Shown: positions 37,051 to 46,277 of the stretch, one piece after another | Position numbering within the stretch: position 1 is the stretch's first letter | How the letters are laid out: each line of letters starts with the position of its first letter | Source: Paenimyroides viscosum | Lineage (GTDB): Bacteria > Bacteroidota > Bacteroidia > Flavobacteriales > Flavobacteriaceae | Assembly: GCF_003858535.1 (NCBI RefSeq) | Contig: NZ_RQTJ01000004.1 | Span: 62,001-126,000, forward strand | Length of the DNA stretch: 64,000 bases | Direction of reading: 5' to 3' | Program-made: the position numbers and the translations under genes | The notes under the pieces: generated by a model | What the model was told of the DNA's origin: nothing | What the model saw: only the letters and a program-made list of their open reading frames with translations | Databases searched by the model: none

Positions 37051-37896
37051 TATTTTTCCTTTTAAATCTATTTGTAATTTGTAGATAACGGCTTCGTTGT
37101 TTTTTGCATTGTCAGCATCTTCGCACAAGGCAAACACAGCACTTTTTTTGCTTTGTTCTAATACAGTTATGCCTTCAAATTTTTGGTTGTCGCTTATTTT
37201 TTCTGTAAAAAGCAATTTCATCTTTTTTAGATCAATTGCACCAAAAAGACTTCCTTTTATGGCACCATCGTTATAAGTAGACGTTTCATCTTCTGCAGTT
37301 GCAATAAAATATAGTGTATTGTTAATTACAGTTGCATCAGAAAATCCGCTTGGTATATTGTTTATTTTGGGCAGATCAAATTCAAAATAATAAATATTAA
37401 AATCATCGGTTAAATTTTTACCCTGAACCACATACAAATAATTTGCGTTTTTTGGTCCGTTGCCACGATTTATAAACAACCAGTCTTCATTATAGGTTGT
37501 AACTGCTTCAATATTAAAATCATCGATTGAAAGTTCAGAAAAACTCATCATTTCATCATACAGATTGGTTAAATCTATTGGGGTAGAAAATTTCGAGAAT
37601 TTGTTAAACATAAAACCTTGGTTTCTGTTTTTAGTCGATCCTGATCCAAATGCATACCAAGTATTGTCAACAATAATGAACGATTCAAGATCGTGCTTTG
37701 TAGATTTCGACAGGTGGTTATTAACTGGTTCACCGTCTAAAGAATATTTCGCCAGTGAATCATTCGCTATAAAATAATGATACAAAGCATTTCCGTTATC
37801 AGAAACCAGCTGAATTTCGTTATTTTCATATCCGATACCAGACGCAGCTACAATTCCCGAGATTTTTAACCAAGAGGTAAGCAAATATTTTTTCAT
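37045..37896 (-). CDS. Exported beta-rich protein, unknown (propeller-like)
   Basis: From ATG 37896 there are 283 residues: MKKYLLTSWLKISGIVAASG looks like a weak signal or anchor. The body is beta-strand rich with recurring W.(A/F)FGSG, LYVVQGK and LYFIATAEDE segments, suggesting a five- or six-bladed propeller. I recognise it only as a hypothetical family seen in flavobacteria. The 17-residue longer form starting at 37947 would overlap the divergent polyphosphate kinase start and is not preferred. Confidence 0.75.
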   Translation of the reverse strand: MKKYLLTSWLKISGIVAASGIGYENNEIQLVSDNGNALYHYFIANDSLAKYSLDGEPVNNHLSKSTKHDLESFIIVDNTWYAFGSGSTKNRNQGFMFNKFSKFSTPIDLTNLYDEMMSFSELSIDDFNIEAVTTYNEDWLFINRGNGPKNANYLYVVQGKNLTDDFNIYYFEFDLPKINNIPSGFSDATVINNTLYFIATAEDETSTYNDGAIKGSLFGAIDLKKMKLLFTEKISDNQKFEGITVLEQSKKSAVFALCEDADNAKNNEAVIYKLQIDLKGKIK

Positions 37897-37936
37897 TGCT
37901 AAAATTTTATTGACTAATTTAGAGAAAAAGAATAAT

Positions 37937-38803
37937 ATGAAGCGCAATTATTTTAAAGTTCCCGAAAATTTAAACTTAAAGGATATTCCAACAAAATATA
38001 ACACAGGTTTAGATCCTATTGCACTTAAAAAAGAAATTAAAAAGTACAGTAAAAAGATTGCCGAACTGCAGGATATGATGTATGCAGATGATCGATATTC
38101 GGTCTTAATTTGTTTTCAGGGAATGGATACTGCTGGAAAAGACAGTATGGTTCGTGAGGTTTTCAAAGGATTTAATCCGCGTGGTGTGGTTGTAGAAAGC
38201 TTTAAAACACCGTCGTACAAAGAATTGCAGCACGATTTTATGTGGAGACATTATACCAAATTACCCGAAAAAGGAAAATTTACCATTTTTAATAGAACGC
38301 ATTACGAAAATGTTTTAATTACGCGCGTACATCCTGAATATCTGGAGAACGAACGGAATCCGTATATTGATATAAATAATTTAACTGATGATTTTTGGAA
38401 TAATCGTATGCAGCGAATGGTTCAGTTTGAGAAATTTTGGGCAGAAAATGGCGTAATCATTTTAAAATTCTATTTACATTTAAGTAAAGACGAACAGAAA
38501 AATCGTTTGTTAAAACGTATTGACAAACCAAAACATCAATGGAAATTTTCTCCTGACGATCTTAAAGAACGTGGGTTTTGGGATAAATATCAGTTTTGTT
38601 ACGAAGAAGTTTTAAAAAACAGCAGTCATAAAAAAGGGGAGTGGTTTATAGTTCCTAGTGATGATAAAGATGTTAGCCGTCTAATTGTATCAAAAATTAT
38701 TTATGACACTTTAAAAAAGTATAAAGACATTGCGTACCCACAACCAGAAGACGAAATAGTAGAACATATTTCAAAGTATAAAGAAGAACTGTTAAACGAC
38801 TAA
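37937..38803 (+). CDS. PPK2 family polyphosphate:nucleotide phosphotransferase
   Basis: From ATG 37937 the enzyme has 288 residues. Its Walker A GMDTAGKDS (62-70) and lid region (RVHPEYLENERNP, MQRMVQFEKFWAENGVIILKF, KRIDKPKHQWKFSPDDLKER) are those of polyphosphate kinase 2. The position equal to Walker B reads IFNRTHYENVL, which resembles the FNRSHYEDVL form I associate with class III enzymes acting on AMP/ADP; this is inference. It transfers phosphate between polyphosphate and nucleotides in the cytoplasm. The 27-base longer start at 37910 overlaps the divergent gene region and is not preferred. Confidence 0.92.
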   Translation: MKRNYFKVPENLNLKDIPTKYNTGLDPIALKKEIKKYSKKIAELQDMMYADDRYSVLICFQGMDTAGKDSMVREVFKGFNPRGVVVESFKTPSYKELQHDFMWRHYTKLPEKGKFTIFNRTHYENVLITRVHPEYLENERNPYIDINNLTDDFWNNRMQRMVQFEKFWAENGVIILKFYLHLSKDEQKNRLLKRIDKPKHQWKFSPDDLKERGFWDKYQFCYEEVLKNSSHKKGEWFIVPSDDKDVSRLIVSKIIYDTLKKYKDIAYPQPEDEIVEHISKYKEELLND

Positions 38804-38804
38804 T

Positions 38805-38842
38805 AAAAAAGGATTGTTCTGTATTTTGAACAATCCTTTTTT
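38805..38842. terminator. Bidirectional terminator
   Basis: The 15-base-pair stem AAAAAAGGATTGTTC/GAACAATCCTTTTTT lies between the convergent PPK2 and helicase genes. Confidence 0.92.
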
Positions 38843-40189
38843 TTATTTCTTCTTGCGTTTTTCGTCTCTTTTGCGTTCAACCGCACGGTTTCTAGGTGCC
38901 GATTTTCTTGGGGTTCTTTTTCCGGGGCCGCCTAAATTTACCTTTTTATTTTTATCTTTCTTTTCATGAAAAGCCTCGCCGCGTTCTGTATCAATTTTAC
39001 GCTTGTTGGTTTTCATTTTAACTTTGTCTTTTTCAAACTCTAAACGTTGTTCTGCAATAACCACATGGCTAGGAATATCCAACAAAGGAATTTCGTAATC
39101 CATTAACGATTCAATATCAAAATGGGTTTCTTCTTCTTTGGGACTAATAAAACTAACGGCAGCGCCTTCTTTATCGGCACGACCTGTTCTACCAATACGG
39201 TGAATATATTGTTCAGGAATTTCGGGCATTTGCAGGTTAAAAACATGGGTAATATCGGTGATATCTAATCCACGTGCCATAACATCGGTAGTAACTAACC
39301 CTCTTAACTCACCATTTTGAAACAATTCCATAGTGTTTAAGCGGTAATTTTGCGTTTTATTAGAATGAATTACGCCAAACTGACCTGAAAAATCTTCGTT
39401 TAGATGTTCTAAAACATAATCTGCCAAACGTTTATTATTAACAAAAAGTAAAACGCGTGTGCTGGTTTCATCGTTTGTTAAAATATCTTTTAAAACATTT
39501 AATTTGGTAAGAAAGTTAGGAACGAGGTAAGCACTTTGCTTAATTTTTTCTAACGGAGTTCCCGATGGTGCCAACGAAACTTCTTCAGGAAAATTAAAAT
39601 AATCATCTAAAATTTCGTCAACTTCTTCGGTCATGGTAGCAGAAAAAAGAATGTTCTGCTTTTTATCTTTCATCATGGAAAGTATTGATGTTAATTGTGT
39701 GCGAAATCCTAAATTTAAAATTTCATCAAACTCATCAATCACCAACTTTTGCAAGCTATCAAATCTTAAAATATTATCTAAAGCTAAATCCATTACTCTA
39801 CCAGGAGTTCCAACAAAAATGTCAATTCCTTGGTAAACAGATGTTTTTTGAGTGTTGATGTTTACACCGCCATAAATTCCCAATACACGAATAGACATAT
39901 ATTTGGTAAGTTTTTCAATTTCTTCTACAACTTGAACTACCAATTCACGTGTTGGTACCAATATAGCAACGCGGGGTGCATCAGTCTCCTGAAATTTCCA
40001 TTGTTTTAAGATAGGTAATAGATAAGCAAAGGTTTTTCCGGTTCCTGTTTGAGCAATTCCCATAACGTCTTTACCAGACAAGATGATATTGAATGATCTT
40101 TCTTGAATTGGGGTAGGATTTATGAAACCTAATTCATCAAGTGCCTTTTGTAAAGATTTTGGTAAGTTAAACTGCTCAAATGTTGCCAT
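38843..40189 (-). CDS. DEAD-box RNA helicase (RhlE-like)
   Basis: 448 residues from ATG 40189. The Q motif is FINPTPIQ, motif I AQTGTGKT, Ib TPGR, motif III SAT and motif VI HRIGRTGR. Motif II reads DEFD instead of DEAD. The last 60 residues are very basic (KKRK..., GPGKRTPRKSAPRNR), an RNA-binding tail. It should unwind RNA in ribosome assembly or decay. The six-residue longer start at 40207 is possible. Confidence 0.92.
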   Translation of the reverse strand: MATFEQFNLPKSLQKALDELGFINPTPIQERSFNIILSGKDVMGIAQTGTGKTFAYLLPILKQWKFQETDAPRVAILVPTRELVVQVVEEIEKLTKYMSIRVLGIYGGVNINTQKTSVYQGIDIFVGTPGRVMDLALDNILRFDSLQKLVIDEFDEILNLGFRTQLTSILSMMKDKKQNILFSATMTEEVDEILDDYFNFPEEVSLAPSGTPLEKIKQSAYLVPNFLTKLNVLKDILTNDETSTRVLLFVNNKRLADYVLEHLNEDFSGQFGVIHSNKTQNYRLNTMELFQNGELRGLVTTDVMARGLDITDITHVFNLQMPEIPEQYIHRIGRTGRADKEGAAVSFISPKEEETHFDIESLMDYEIPLLDIPSHVVIAEQRLEFEKDKVKMKTNKRKIDTERGEAFHEKKDKNKKVNLGGPGKRTPRKSAPRNRAVERKRDEKRKKK

Positions 40190-40243
40190 AAATAGATATT
40201 TTGGCAAAGGTAAGCATTCTAAAAAGAAATGAAGTGCTTAAGA

Positions 40244-41002
40244 CTAAATGATTTTTTTTATTACACGAAGTTTGTGTGTGTGCCGTCCGGTGTCTGTATT
40301 TAAAATTCCTAAATGATCTAAACGGTCTATACGTACTTTACCATGTGCATGGATAATGTAATTATTTTCCATGATAATGCCCACGTGAATAATTTGACCT
40401 TCTTCATTATCAAAAAATGCCAAATCGCCCACTTCACTTTCTTCAATAAAACTTAAAGCTTCGCCAATTTTTGCTTGTTGTGATGCGTCGCGTGGAATGT
40501 TATACCCATTTAAGCGGTATACCATTTGGGTAAATCCAGAACAATCTATGCCAAAAGGTGTTTTACCGCCCCATAAGTAAGGTGCGTTAAGATATAAATA
40601 GGCTGTTTGTAAAAGATTTGTTTTTGGTTGAATGCCTGTAATTAAGTTACCATCAAATATTAGTTCTTGTAAATTGATATCGGCAAACGTTAAGAAAGAT
40701 AAATCGCTACCTAATGATATAGGCATTAAAGTGTTATTTCCGGTAAGGTAGTCTATTAAATCGGCACAATAAAATTTAGCATTTTCTTGTATCTTTTTAA
40801 ATTGATCTTCTGTAATTATTGTAAATTGTTTGTTATCTATCCAACCTTCATACAAATCGGCGGTTAAAGATATTTTAGACCACTTTTCTTTTTGTTCTAT
40901 AATAGTAAACGTTTCTCCGAAAAGAACTTGTGTTACTAATTCACTTCGGTCTGAAGGTTCAAACCGTAAAGGAACAATAGCCAAATTACAAAGTGCATAC
41001 AT
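40244..41002 (-). CDS. NlpC/P60 cysteine peptidase with SH3-like N terminus
   Basis: The 252-residue protein has an SH3-like first 65 residues (LRFEPSDRSELVTQVLFGETF... WIDNKQF), then an NlpC/P60 domain. The catalytic Cys154 lies in GIDCSGFTQMVYR, and His206 (IIHVGIIM) and His218/220 complete the site. It probably cleaves peptide cross-links or stem peptides of peptidoglycan. No signal peptide is seen (MYALCNLAIVPL), so it could act on recycled muropeptides in the cytoplasm, like YkfC-type gamma-D-glutamyl-diamino-acid peptidases. Confidence 0.88.
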   Translation of the reverse strand: MYALCNLAIVPLRFEPSDRSELVTQVLFGETFTIIEQKEKWSKISLTADLYEGWIDNKQFTIITEDQFKKIQENAKFYCADLIDYLTGNNTLMPISLGSDLSFLTFADINLQELIFDGNLITGIQPKTNLLQTAYLYLNAPYLWGGKTPFGIDCSGFTQMVYRLNGYNIPRDASQQAKIGEALSFIEESEVGDLAFFDNEEGQIIHVGIIMENNYIIHAHGKVRIDRLDHLGILNTDTGRHTHKLRVIKKII

Positions 41003-41012
41003 ATTTTAAATT

Positions 41013-41053
41013 TAAAAAAGAGATGAGAAGGTTAAAAGACACCTTCTCATCTT
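41013..41053 (-). terminator. Terminator after the thiolase gene
   Basis: On the minus strand, AGATGAGAAGGT pairs perfectly with ACCTTCTCATCT and is followed by CTTTTTTAAA. Confidence 0.82.
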
Positions 41054-41071
41054 AATAAAATTTTTTAAGTA

Positions 41072-42250
41072 TTAAATTTTTTCAATCACAATAGCAGATG
41101 CACCACCACCACCATTACAAATAGCAGCTGCACCAATTTTACCGTTGTTTTGATTTAAAATGTTTAATAAAGTTACAACGATACGTGCCCCAGAACATCC
41201 AAGCGGATGACCTAAAGATACCGCACCACCGTTTACGTTTATTTTAGATTGATCTAATTTTAAAATATTTGCATTTGCAATTCCAACAACAGAAAAAGCT
41301 TCGTTAAATTCAAAGAAATCAACATCGTTAATACTAACGCCAGCTTTATCTAATGCTTTAGGTAATGCTTTAGCTGGTGCTGTTGTAAACCATTTTGGTT
41401 CTTGTGCAGCGTCTGCAAATCCTTTTATGTATGCTAAAGGTTTTAAGCCTAATTCGATTGCTTTTTCTTCGCTCATTAAAACAACAGCAGCAGCACCATC
41501 ATTAATTGTAGATGCGTTTGCAGCAGTAACAGTTCCATCTTTAGTAAACGCAGGGTTTAAAGCTGGAATTTTATCTAATTTTACGTTAGAATATTCTTCG
41601 TCTTTAGTAACCATTATAGGGTCACCTTTACGTTGCGGAACAGCAACAGGAACAATTTCTGCATCAAATTTACCAGCATCCCATGCTTCAGCAGATTTTT
41701 TGTAAGAATTTATAGCAAATTCGTCTTGTTGTTCTCTTGTAATATTATGTTCAGTTGCAGTAGCATCGGCATAAACACCCATTGCTTGGTTTTCATAAGC
41801 ATCGCTTAATCCATCTTTCTGCATACCGTCAGTAAAGGCAGTTCCACCAAACTTAACACCTGTTCTTAAATTAGCGTAATGTGGAATCATGCTCATGTTT
41901 TCCATACCACCTGCAACAATAATATTAGCATCACCATTAACAATAGCTTGTGCACCTTGCATAATAGCTTTCATACCAGAAGCACACACTTTATTTACAG
42001 TTGTACAGGCAACATCATGAGATAAACCTGCTAATAACGCAGCTTGACGAGCAGGAGCCTGACCAACACCGGCCTGAACTACATTCCCCATTAAAACTTC
42101 GTCAACTTTATTTGGATCTAAATTGATTTTTTCTAAAGCACCTTTAATCGCTGCTGCACCTAATTTTGGAGCAGAAACTGTAGATAATGCGCCCATAAAA
42201 CTTCCTATTGGAGTTCTTGCAGCAGATACAATTACTACTTTCTTATTCAT
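41072..42250 (-). CDS. Acetyl-CoA C-acetyltransferase (thiolase)
   Basis: The 392-residue thiolase has nucleophile Cys89 in VNKVCASGMKA, GHPLGCSGAR with the active-site His, and the second Cys378 in AAICNGGGGAS. Length and motifs fit the biosynthetic acetyl-CoA acetyltransferase group (AtoB/PhbA), which condenses two acetyl-CoA or splits acetoacetyl-CoA. It is a single-gene unit, with 254 gene-free bases before the tRNA cluster. Confidence 0.93.
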   Translation of the reverse strand: MNKKVVIVSAARTPIGSFMGALSTVSAPKLGAAAIKGALEKINLDPNKVDEVLMGNVVQAGVGQAPARQAALLAGLSHDVACTTVNKVCASGMKAIMQGAQAIVNGDANIIVAGGMENMSMIPHYANLRTGVKFGGTAFTDGMQKDGLSDAYENQAMGVYADATATEHNITREQQDEFAINSYKKSAEAWDAGKFDAEIVPVAVPQRKGDPIMVTKDEEYSNVKLDKIPALNPAFTKDGTVTAANASTINDGAAAVVLMSEEKAIELGLKPLAYIKGFADAAQEPKWFTTAPAKALPKALDKAGVSINDVDFFEFNEAFSVVGIANANILKLDQSKINVNGGAVSLGHPLGCSGARIVVTLLNILNQNNGKIGAAAICNGGGGASAIVIEKI

Positions 42251-42504
42251 AAAATTATTAAAGTTTAGTTTACTGCGAATTTACTAAATATTATTGTTTT
42301 ATCAATAAAAAAAATATAATTGAATTTTTTTAAGTTATTACAAATAACTATTGTTGTAACAGCAATGTTATAGCAAGCTGATTATGAATATACTAATTTT
42401 TTTAGTTGTTTTTTTTTGTAAAAAATATAGATAAAGGCTTGCAAAATCTTAAATCTCGTTATACATTTGCTATCGCTTAACTAAATAATTTTGTTAGTTT
42501 AGTA

Positions 42505-42588
42505 GGAGAGGTGCCAGAGTGGTAATGGAGCAGATTGCTAATCTGTCGACGGGTAACTGTCGCCAGGGTTCGAATCCCTGTCTCTCCG
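42505..42588 (+). tRNA. tRNA-Ser (anticodon GCT)
   Basis: An 84-base serine tRNA with the long variable arm (TCGACGGGTAACTGTCG). Acceptor GGAGAGG pairs with TCTCTCC, the anticodon loop is TTGCTAA and the T arm is CAGGGTTCGAATCCCTG. CCA is not encoded. Confidence 0.95.
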
Positions 42589-42593
42589 CTTTT

Positions 42594-42668
42594 CGGGGTG
42601 TAGCGTAGCCCGGTTATCGCGCCTGCTTTGGGAGCAGGAGGCCGCAGGTTCGAATCCTGCCACCCCGA
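42594..42668 (+). tRNA. tRNA-Pro (anticodon TGG)
   Basis: Acceptor CGGGGTG/CACCCCG, anticodon stem CCTGC/GCAGG around loop TTTGGGA, and T arm GCAGGTTCGAATCCTGC. It begins 5 bases after tRNA-Ser. CCA is not encoded. Confidence 0.95.
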
Positions 42669-42695
42669 CAAATTAAGCCTACGTGTTTAAGGTCA

Positions 42696-42769
42696 GGCCC
42701 AATAGCTCAGCTGGATAGAGCAACTGCCTTCTAAGCAGTAGGTCTCAGGTTCGAATCCTGATTGGGTCA
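42696..42769 (+). tRNA. tRNA-Arg (anticodon TCT)
   Basis: Acceptor GGCCCAA pairs with TTGGGTC, D arm AGCTCAGCTGGATAGAGC, anticodon stem ACTGC/GCAGT around loop CTTCTAA, and T arm TCAGGTTCGAATCCTGA. It is the last of the three-tRNA unit. Confidence 0.95.
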
Positions 42770-42775
42770 CAAGTT

Positions 42776-42807
42776 AAAAAATCGTACTTATTTAAGTACG
42801 ATTTTTT
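42776..42807. terminator. Bidirectional terminator of the tRNA unit
   Basis: The stem AAAAAATCGTACTTA/TAAGTACGATTTTTT serves the tRNA transcript and the convergent TlpA gene. Confidence 0.9.
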
Positions 42808-43693
42808 ATTTTTTACCCAATAATTCATCTAATTTATTAGATAAATCTTCTCCTTTTAAATCTTTTGCTACAATGTTTCCTTTTTTATCTAAAATAATAG
42901 CTTTTGGTATTGATGTTATTTTAAAGTGTTGCAATAATGGTTCGTTCCAGCCCTTTAAATTAGATAGTTGTAACCACGATAAATGATCTTTTTCTATTGT
43001 ATTTTTCCATTGTTGCTCATCTGTATCTAAAGATATAGCAATAATTTTTAAACCTTTATTTTTATATTTTTTAAAGAGTGCAACCGTGTTTGGGTTTTCT
43101 TTACGGCAGGGTGCACACCACGATGCCCAAAAGTAAATTATAGTGTATTTACCTAGATTGTTATATAAAGTTTGTTGTTTTTTTTTGGTGTCTGGTAACG
43201 AAAAATCAGCAACTTTTGCTCCAATTTTTACAGAAGCATATTCTTTTAAAAAAGCATCAAGTTTTTTTCCGTTTTCTGAATTTTTATTGCTTTGGCTTAA
43301 TCCTTTGTAAAAAGTTTCTAATAAATTATAATTTACTTCCTCGTAAATTCCATTTAATTTTTCGTTTATTAAAACTTGAGTGTATTTGTTATTTTTATTT
43401 TGTTCGATAAAAGTGAACTTTGCTACTTCAATTTCATTTTTTACTTTTTTTTCTTTTTGATAATGCTCTCTATAAGCTTTGCTTTCTTCTGCGGTAAATT
43501 TTGAAGAATTAGCTGCTTTTGGTTTTTTCTTAGCTATTTCTTGTAATTTTTCAGTGTAATGCTTAATGAAATTTTCAAACTCAGTTAAACCCTCATTTTG
43601 TAAATTTTCTTTGGGTTGATCTTCTACAGTATGTTGTGCACTTGTTAAAAGTGGTGCACATAGCAGTAATAAAGAAAGATATTTTTGTAACAT
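42806..43693 (-). CDS. TlpA family thioredoxin-like protein, exported
   Basis: From ATG 43693 there are 295 residues with a signal peptide (MLQKYLSLLLLCAPLLTSAQ). A helical Lys/Glu-rich region (about 30-145) precedes a TlpA/ResA-type thioredoxin domain with active site WCAPC and the following SIPKAIILDKKG cis-Pro region. It would keep thiols of apocytochromes or periplasmic proteins reduced. The alternative start at 43720 falls inside a terminator hairpin. It is a paralogue of the gene directly upstream. Confidence 0.92.
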   Translation of the reverse strand: MLQKYLSLLLLCAPLLTSAQHTVEDQPKENLQNEGLTEFENFIKHYTEKLQEIAKKKPKAANSSKFTAEESKAYREHYQKEKKVKNEIEVAKFTFIEQNKNNKYTQVLINEKLNGIYEEVNYNLLETFYKGLSQSNKNSENGKKLDAFLKEYASVKIGAKVADFSLPDTKKKQQTLYNNLGKYTIIYFWASWCAPCRKENPNTVALFKKYKNKGLKIIAISLDTDEQQWKNTIEKDHLSWLQLSNLKGWNEPLLQHFKITSIPKAIILDKKGNIVAKDLKGEDLSNKLDELLGKK

Positions 43694-43704
43694 ATTATAA
43701 ATGT

Positions 43705-43734
43705 AAAAAGTCGGTAACAATGTACCGACTTTTT
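43705..43734 (-). terminator. Terminator between the two TlpA genes
   Basis: The 12-base-pair stem AAAAAGTCGGTA/TACCGACTTTTT lies after the stop of the upstream DUF4369 gene. Confidence 0.85.
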
Positions 43735-43752
43735 ATGAATTTTCAAGAAAAT

Positions 43753-44901
43753 TTATTTTAAAAGTTCTGCAATTTTAGCATCTAATTCTGCACCTTTTAA
43801 ATCTTTTGCAACAATAGTTCCGTTTGCATCTAAAATAAATGTTGCAGGAATAGCTTCTACAGCGTAATCTTTTGCAATGGCATCATCCCAAAATTTTAAA
43901 TTAGATACTTGTAACCAATCTAACTTATCATCGGCAATTGCTTTAACCCAAGCATCTTTTTCTTTGTCTAAAGAAACCCCAATAATTTTTAAACCTTGTG
44001 CTTTGTATTTGTTGTAAAGAGCTACCACATTTGGGTTTTCTTTACGACAAGGTCCACACCATGAAGCCCAAAAATCGATAAGTGTTGCTTTACCTAAATT
44101 TTTGTGTAATGATTCTGTTTTCCCATCAGGAGTATTAGCACTGAAATCTGGTGCTTTTTTACCAATAGCTACTTTGTCTTGTTTTGCTTGACTTTCTTTT
44201 TGAGTTTCTTCTATTTTCTTAAGATTTTCAGCAAACTCTTTACCTTTTTTAGTGTCTTTTACAGAAGCATCTAAATCGTTGTAATATTTTTTAATTTCAT
44301 CTGGCGTTAAAGCATCAGACATTGCCAATTGCGTTAACAATAATAAAGAAATATAAGAATCTTTATTAGAGTCGATGAATTTTTTGTTTTGATCAACGTA
44401 TTTTTCTTGAATTTTTGTAATCTGGCTCATTAACGATTGCATAGTAGCTTGATCGCCTTTTTGCTGAGCTTCCATGAATTTAGCTTGATTTTGTTGTTGA
44501 AAATCCATTATTTCTTTTTGGATTTTGTAAGCCTCATCATTATAAGATGTCATTAAGTCGTTGTTTTTTGTACCATTAACTTTAACTTCATCACGTTTCT
44601 CTTTATCAAACGTAAATTTAATTTCACCTTTTTCAAAAATGAATGGGTACATGAATTCTTGTGTTTTACCTAATTCAATAAAATAAATATCGGTTTCAGG
44701 AGTTTTGTCGTTTTTAAAAGTAAACGTACCGCCTTTAACTTCTGTTGAATCTATTTTGGTAAATCCGTTTTCGTCTTGTTTATTGATATAAACTTTAGTT
44801 CCATCTTCAAAACCTTTAACATCACCTTTAATAGTATATCCATCTTTATTACAAGAAACTAAAACAGCGGTTGTAAAAGCAAGTGCAAATAATTTTTTCA
44901 T
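43753..44901 (-). CDS. TlpA-type disulfide reductase lipoprotein with DUF4369 domain
   Basis: The 382-residue protein has lipobox VLVSC (Cys17). Residues 20-115 match the beta-rich DUF4369 domain (YTIKGDVKGFEDGTKVYI), a Gln/Lys-rich coiled helical region (120-240) follows, and the C-terminal thioredoxin domain has WCGPC and AIPATFIL. This is the standard Bacteroidota envelope thiol-disulfide lipoprotein. The thioredoxin domain is very similar to that of the next gene (KATLIDFWASWCGPCRKENP), pointing to a duplication. Confidence 0.93.
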   Translation of the reverse strand: MKKLFALAFTTAVLVSCNKDGYTIKGDVKGFEDGTKVYINKQDENGFTKIDSTEVKGGTFTFKNDKTPETDIYFIELGKTQEFMYPFIFEKGEIKFTFDKEKRDEVKVNGTKNNDLMTSYNDEAYKIQKEIMDFQQQNQAKFMEAQQKGDQATMQSLMSQITKIQEKYVDQNKKFIDSNKDSYISLLLLTQLAMSDALTPDEIKKYYNDLDASVKDTKKGKEFAENLKKIEETQKESQAKQDKVAIGKKAPDFSANTPDGKTESLHKNLGKATLIDFWASWCGPCRKENPNVVALYNKYKAQGLKIIGVSLDKEKDAWVKAIADDKLDWLQVSNLKFWDDAIAKDYAVEAIPATFILDANGTIVAKDLKGAELDAKIAELLK

Positions 44902-44961
44902 TTAAAATAGTTGATTTAATTTGGTGTAAATGTATAAAATATAATGTTAATAAAAATAAAA

Positions 44962-45336
44962 TTAATTTACAGAGTTTAAAATAAGCAATATCCAGCCTAA
45001 AAGCAGTAATAGTCCGCCAATTGGGGTAATTGGGCCTAATATTTTTAACTTTTTATTTAATGCACTGCTTATGCAAAGACCATAAATACTGAAACTGAAT
45101 AGCAGTATTCCAAAAGTTAGCGAATAAAATAGTAAATTTTCATGTGCATTAATGTGCTGTAAATTAAAACCAATAATTACCAAAAGCAAAGCATGATACA
45201 TTTGATATTTTACACCGGTTTCGAAATTTTTAAGCTGCTCTTCGTTAAAAATGTTTTTAAGGGCGTGGGCACCAAAGGCTCCAAAAATAATTCCTAAAGC
45301 TCCAAATACAGCTCCTGTAGTTATAAAAATATTCAT
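44962..45336 (-). CDS. DUF423 membrane protein
   Basis: The 124-residue protein has four hydrophobic helices and the family sequence GAFGAHALKN near the N terminus and FETGVKYQMYHALLL in the second region. DUF423 (YwdK/YgdD-like) proteins are small inner-membrane proteins of unknown function. It starts 2 bases after the transglutaminase-like gene, so the pair is cotranscribed. Confidence 0.93.
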   Translation of the reverse strand: MNIFITTGAVFGALGIIFGAFGAHALKNIFNEEQLKNFETGVKYQMYHALLLVIIGFNLQHINAHENLLFYSLTFGILLFSFSIYGLCISSALNKKLKILGPITPIGGLLLLLGWILLILNSVN

Positions 45337-45338
45337 AA

Positions 45339-46268
45339 TTAATTTAAGGTTAATTCTCCTAATATTTCTTCAGACATGAACGGGCCGCCTGGATATTTTG
45401 CTGTATAATCTAAATTCAACCAAACTTGTCCGCGTTCATCTATATGATAATGTATGGTTCTGCCTTTAGATTCCTTTTTAAATAAAACTTCTTTAATTAA
45501 GTAAATTACATTTTCTAAATCGGCTTTTGTACCAATAAGCATTTCGGGATACATGTGTTCTTTTGTATGAATAAGCCGTGGGGTACCACCAATTGCACGC
45601 ACTGATGCAGCCATTAATATAGAATGATCGTCACAATCGCCAGAAAAATGCTGTAAAGATTCTGATGCTGTTGCAATATATTCCCGGTTTTTAGGATCGT
45701 TTACATAGTTCCAATTATCTTGTATTTCTTTAAAAATAGCAAAACATTGAATTATTTGGCGGTATTCTTTGTATCCTTTTATGTTTCTAAAATGTTTTGT
45801 TGTTGCGCCCACAGCAAAGTTCCGAACGTGTGGATTATCGTACTCAATTGCTTTAATGATTTTTGATTTGTTTGGAAAAGGCAACAATTTAGAAACAATG
45901 ATATCCTGCGGATTGGGGTTGTCTGTCATAGCGTAAATCATGGCGCGATAATCTTCGAAAACCGATTTAAATCCGTAACCTGTAAATAACGTTCCAAAAA
46001 GTAGTACCAACACATAAATTATAATCGCAAAAAACAAAAATTGTTTTATATAATGTAGAATGTAAGTTACAATGGCAGTAATTAGTAGAAAAAGTAAAAT
46101 ACGGTCTAAATGCGCAGGCCATTCCGGATCTATTAAATTTTGGTGCAGAATAATAAAAACAGGAATTAACGTTAAAAGTGTTAAAAGCAAAATTATAATA
46201 GTATCCCAAGGCTTAGGCAGGCTAAGCTTATTTAAGGTACGCAATAATTTTACATTTACTATTTTCAT
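45339..46268 (-). CDS. Membrane protein with transglutaminase-like domain
   Basis: The 309-residue protein has three hydrophobic segments in the first 115 residues. A soluble transglutaminase-like fold follows, with Cys in FSGDCDDHSILMAASVRAIGG, then His in PRLIHTKEHMYPEM and an acidic residue near WLNLDYT. Such domains are cysteine peptidases or amide hydrolases; the substrate is not known. It lies between the NMT1-like and DUF423 genes on the same strand. Confidence 0.82.
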   Translation of the reverse strand: MKIVNVKLLRTLNKLSLPKPWDTIIILLLTLLTLIPVFIILHQNLIDPEWPAHLDRILLFLLITAIVTYILHYIKQFLFFAIIIYVLVLLFGTLFTGYGFKSVFEDYRAMIYAMTDNPNPQDIIVSKLLPFPNKSKIIKAIEYDNPHVRNFAVGATTKHFRNIKGYKEYRQIIQCFAIFKEIQDNWNYVNDPKNREYIATASESLQHFSGDCDDHSILMAASVRAIGGTPRLIHTKEHMYPEMLIGTKADLENVIYLIKEVLFKKESKGRTIHYHIDERGQVWLNLDYTAKYPGGPFMSEEILGELTLN

Positions 46269-46277
46269 TAACTACTT

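Noticed and set aside
42477..42671. Open frame across the tRNA-Ser and tRNA-Pro genes, minus strand (64 codons)
   Set aside because: It is a translation of tRNA sequence; peptides such as SGWQDSNLRPPAPKAGA are a known false-gene signature of tRNA antisense.
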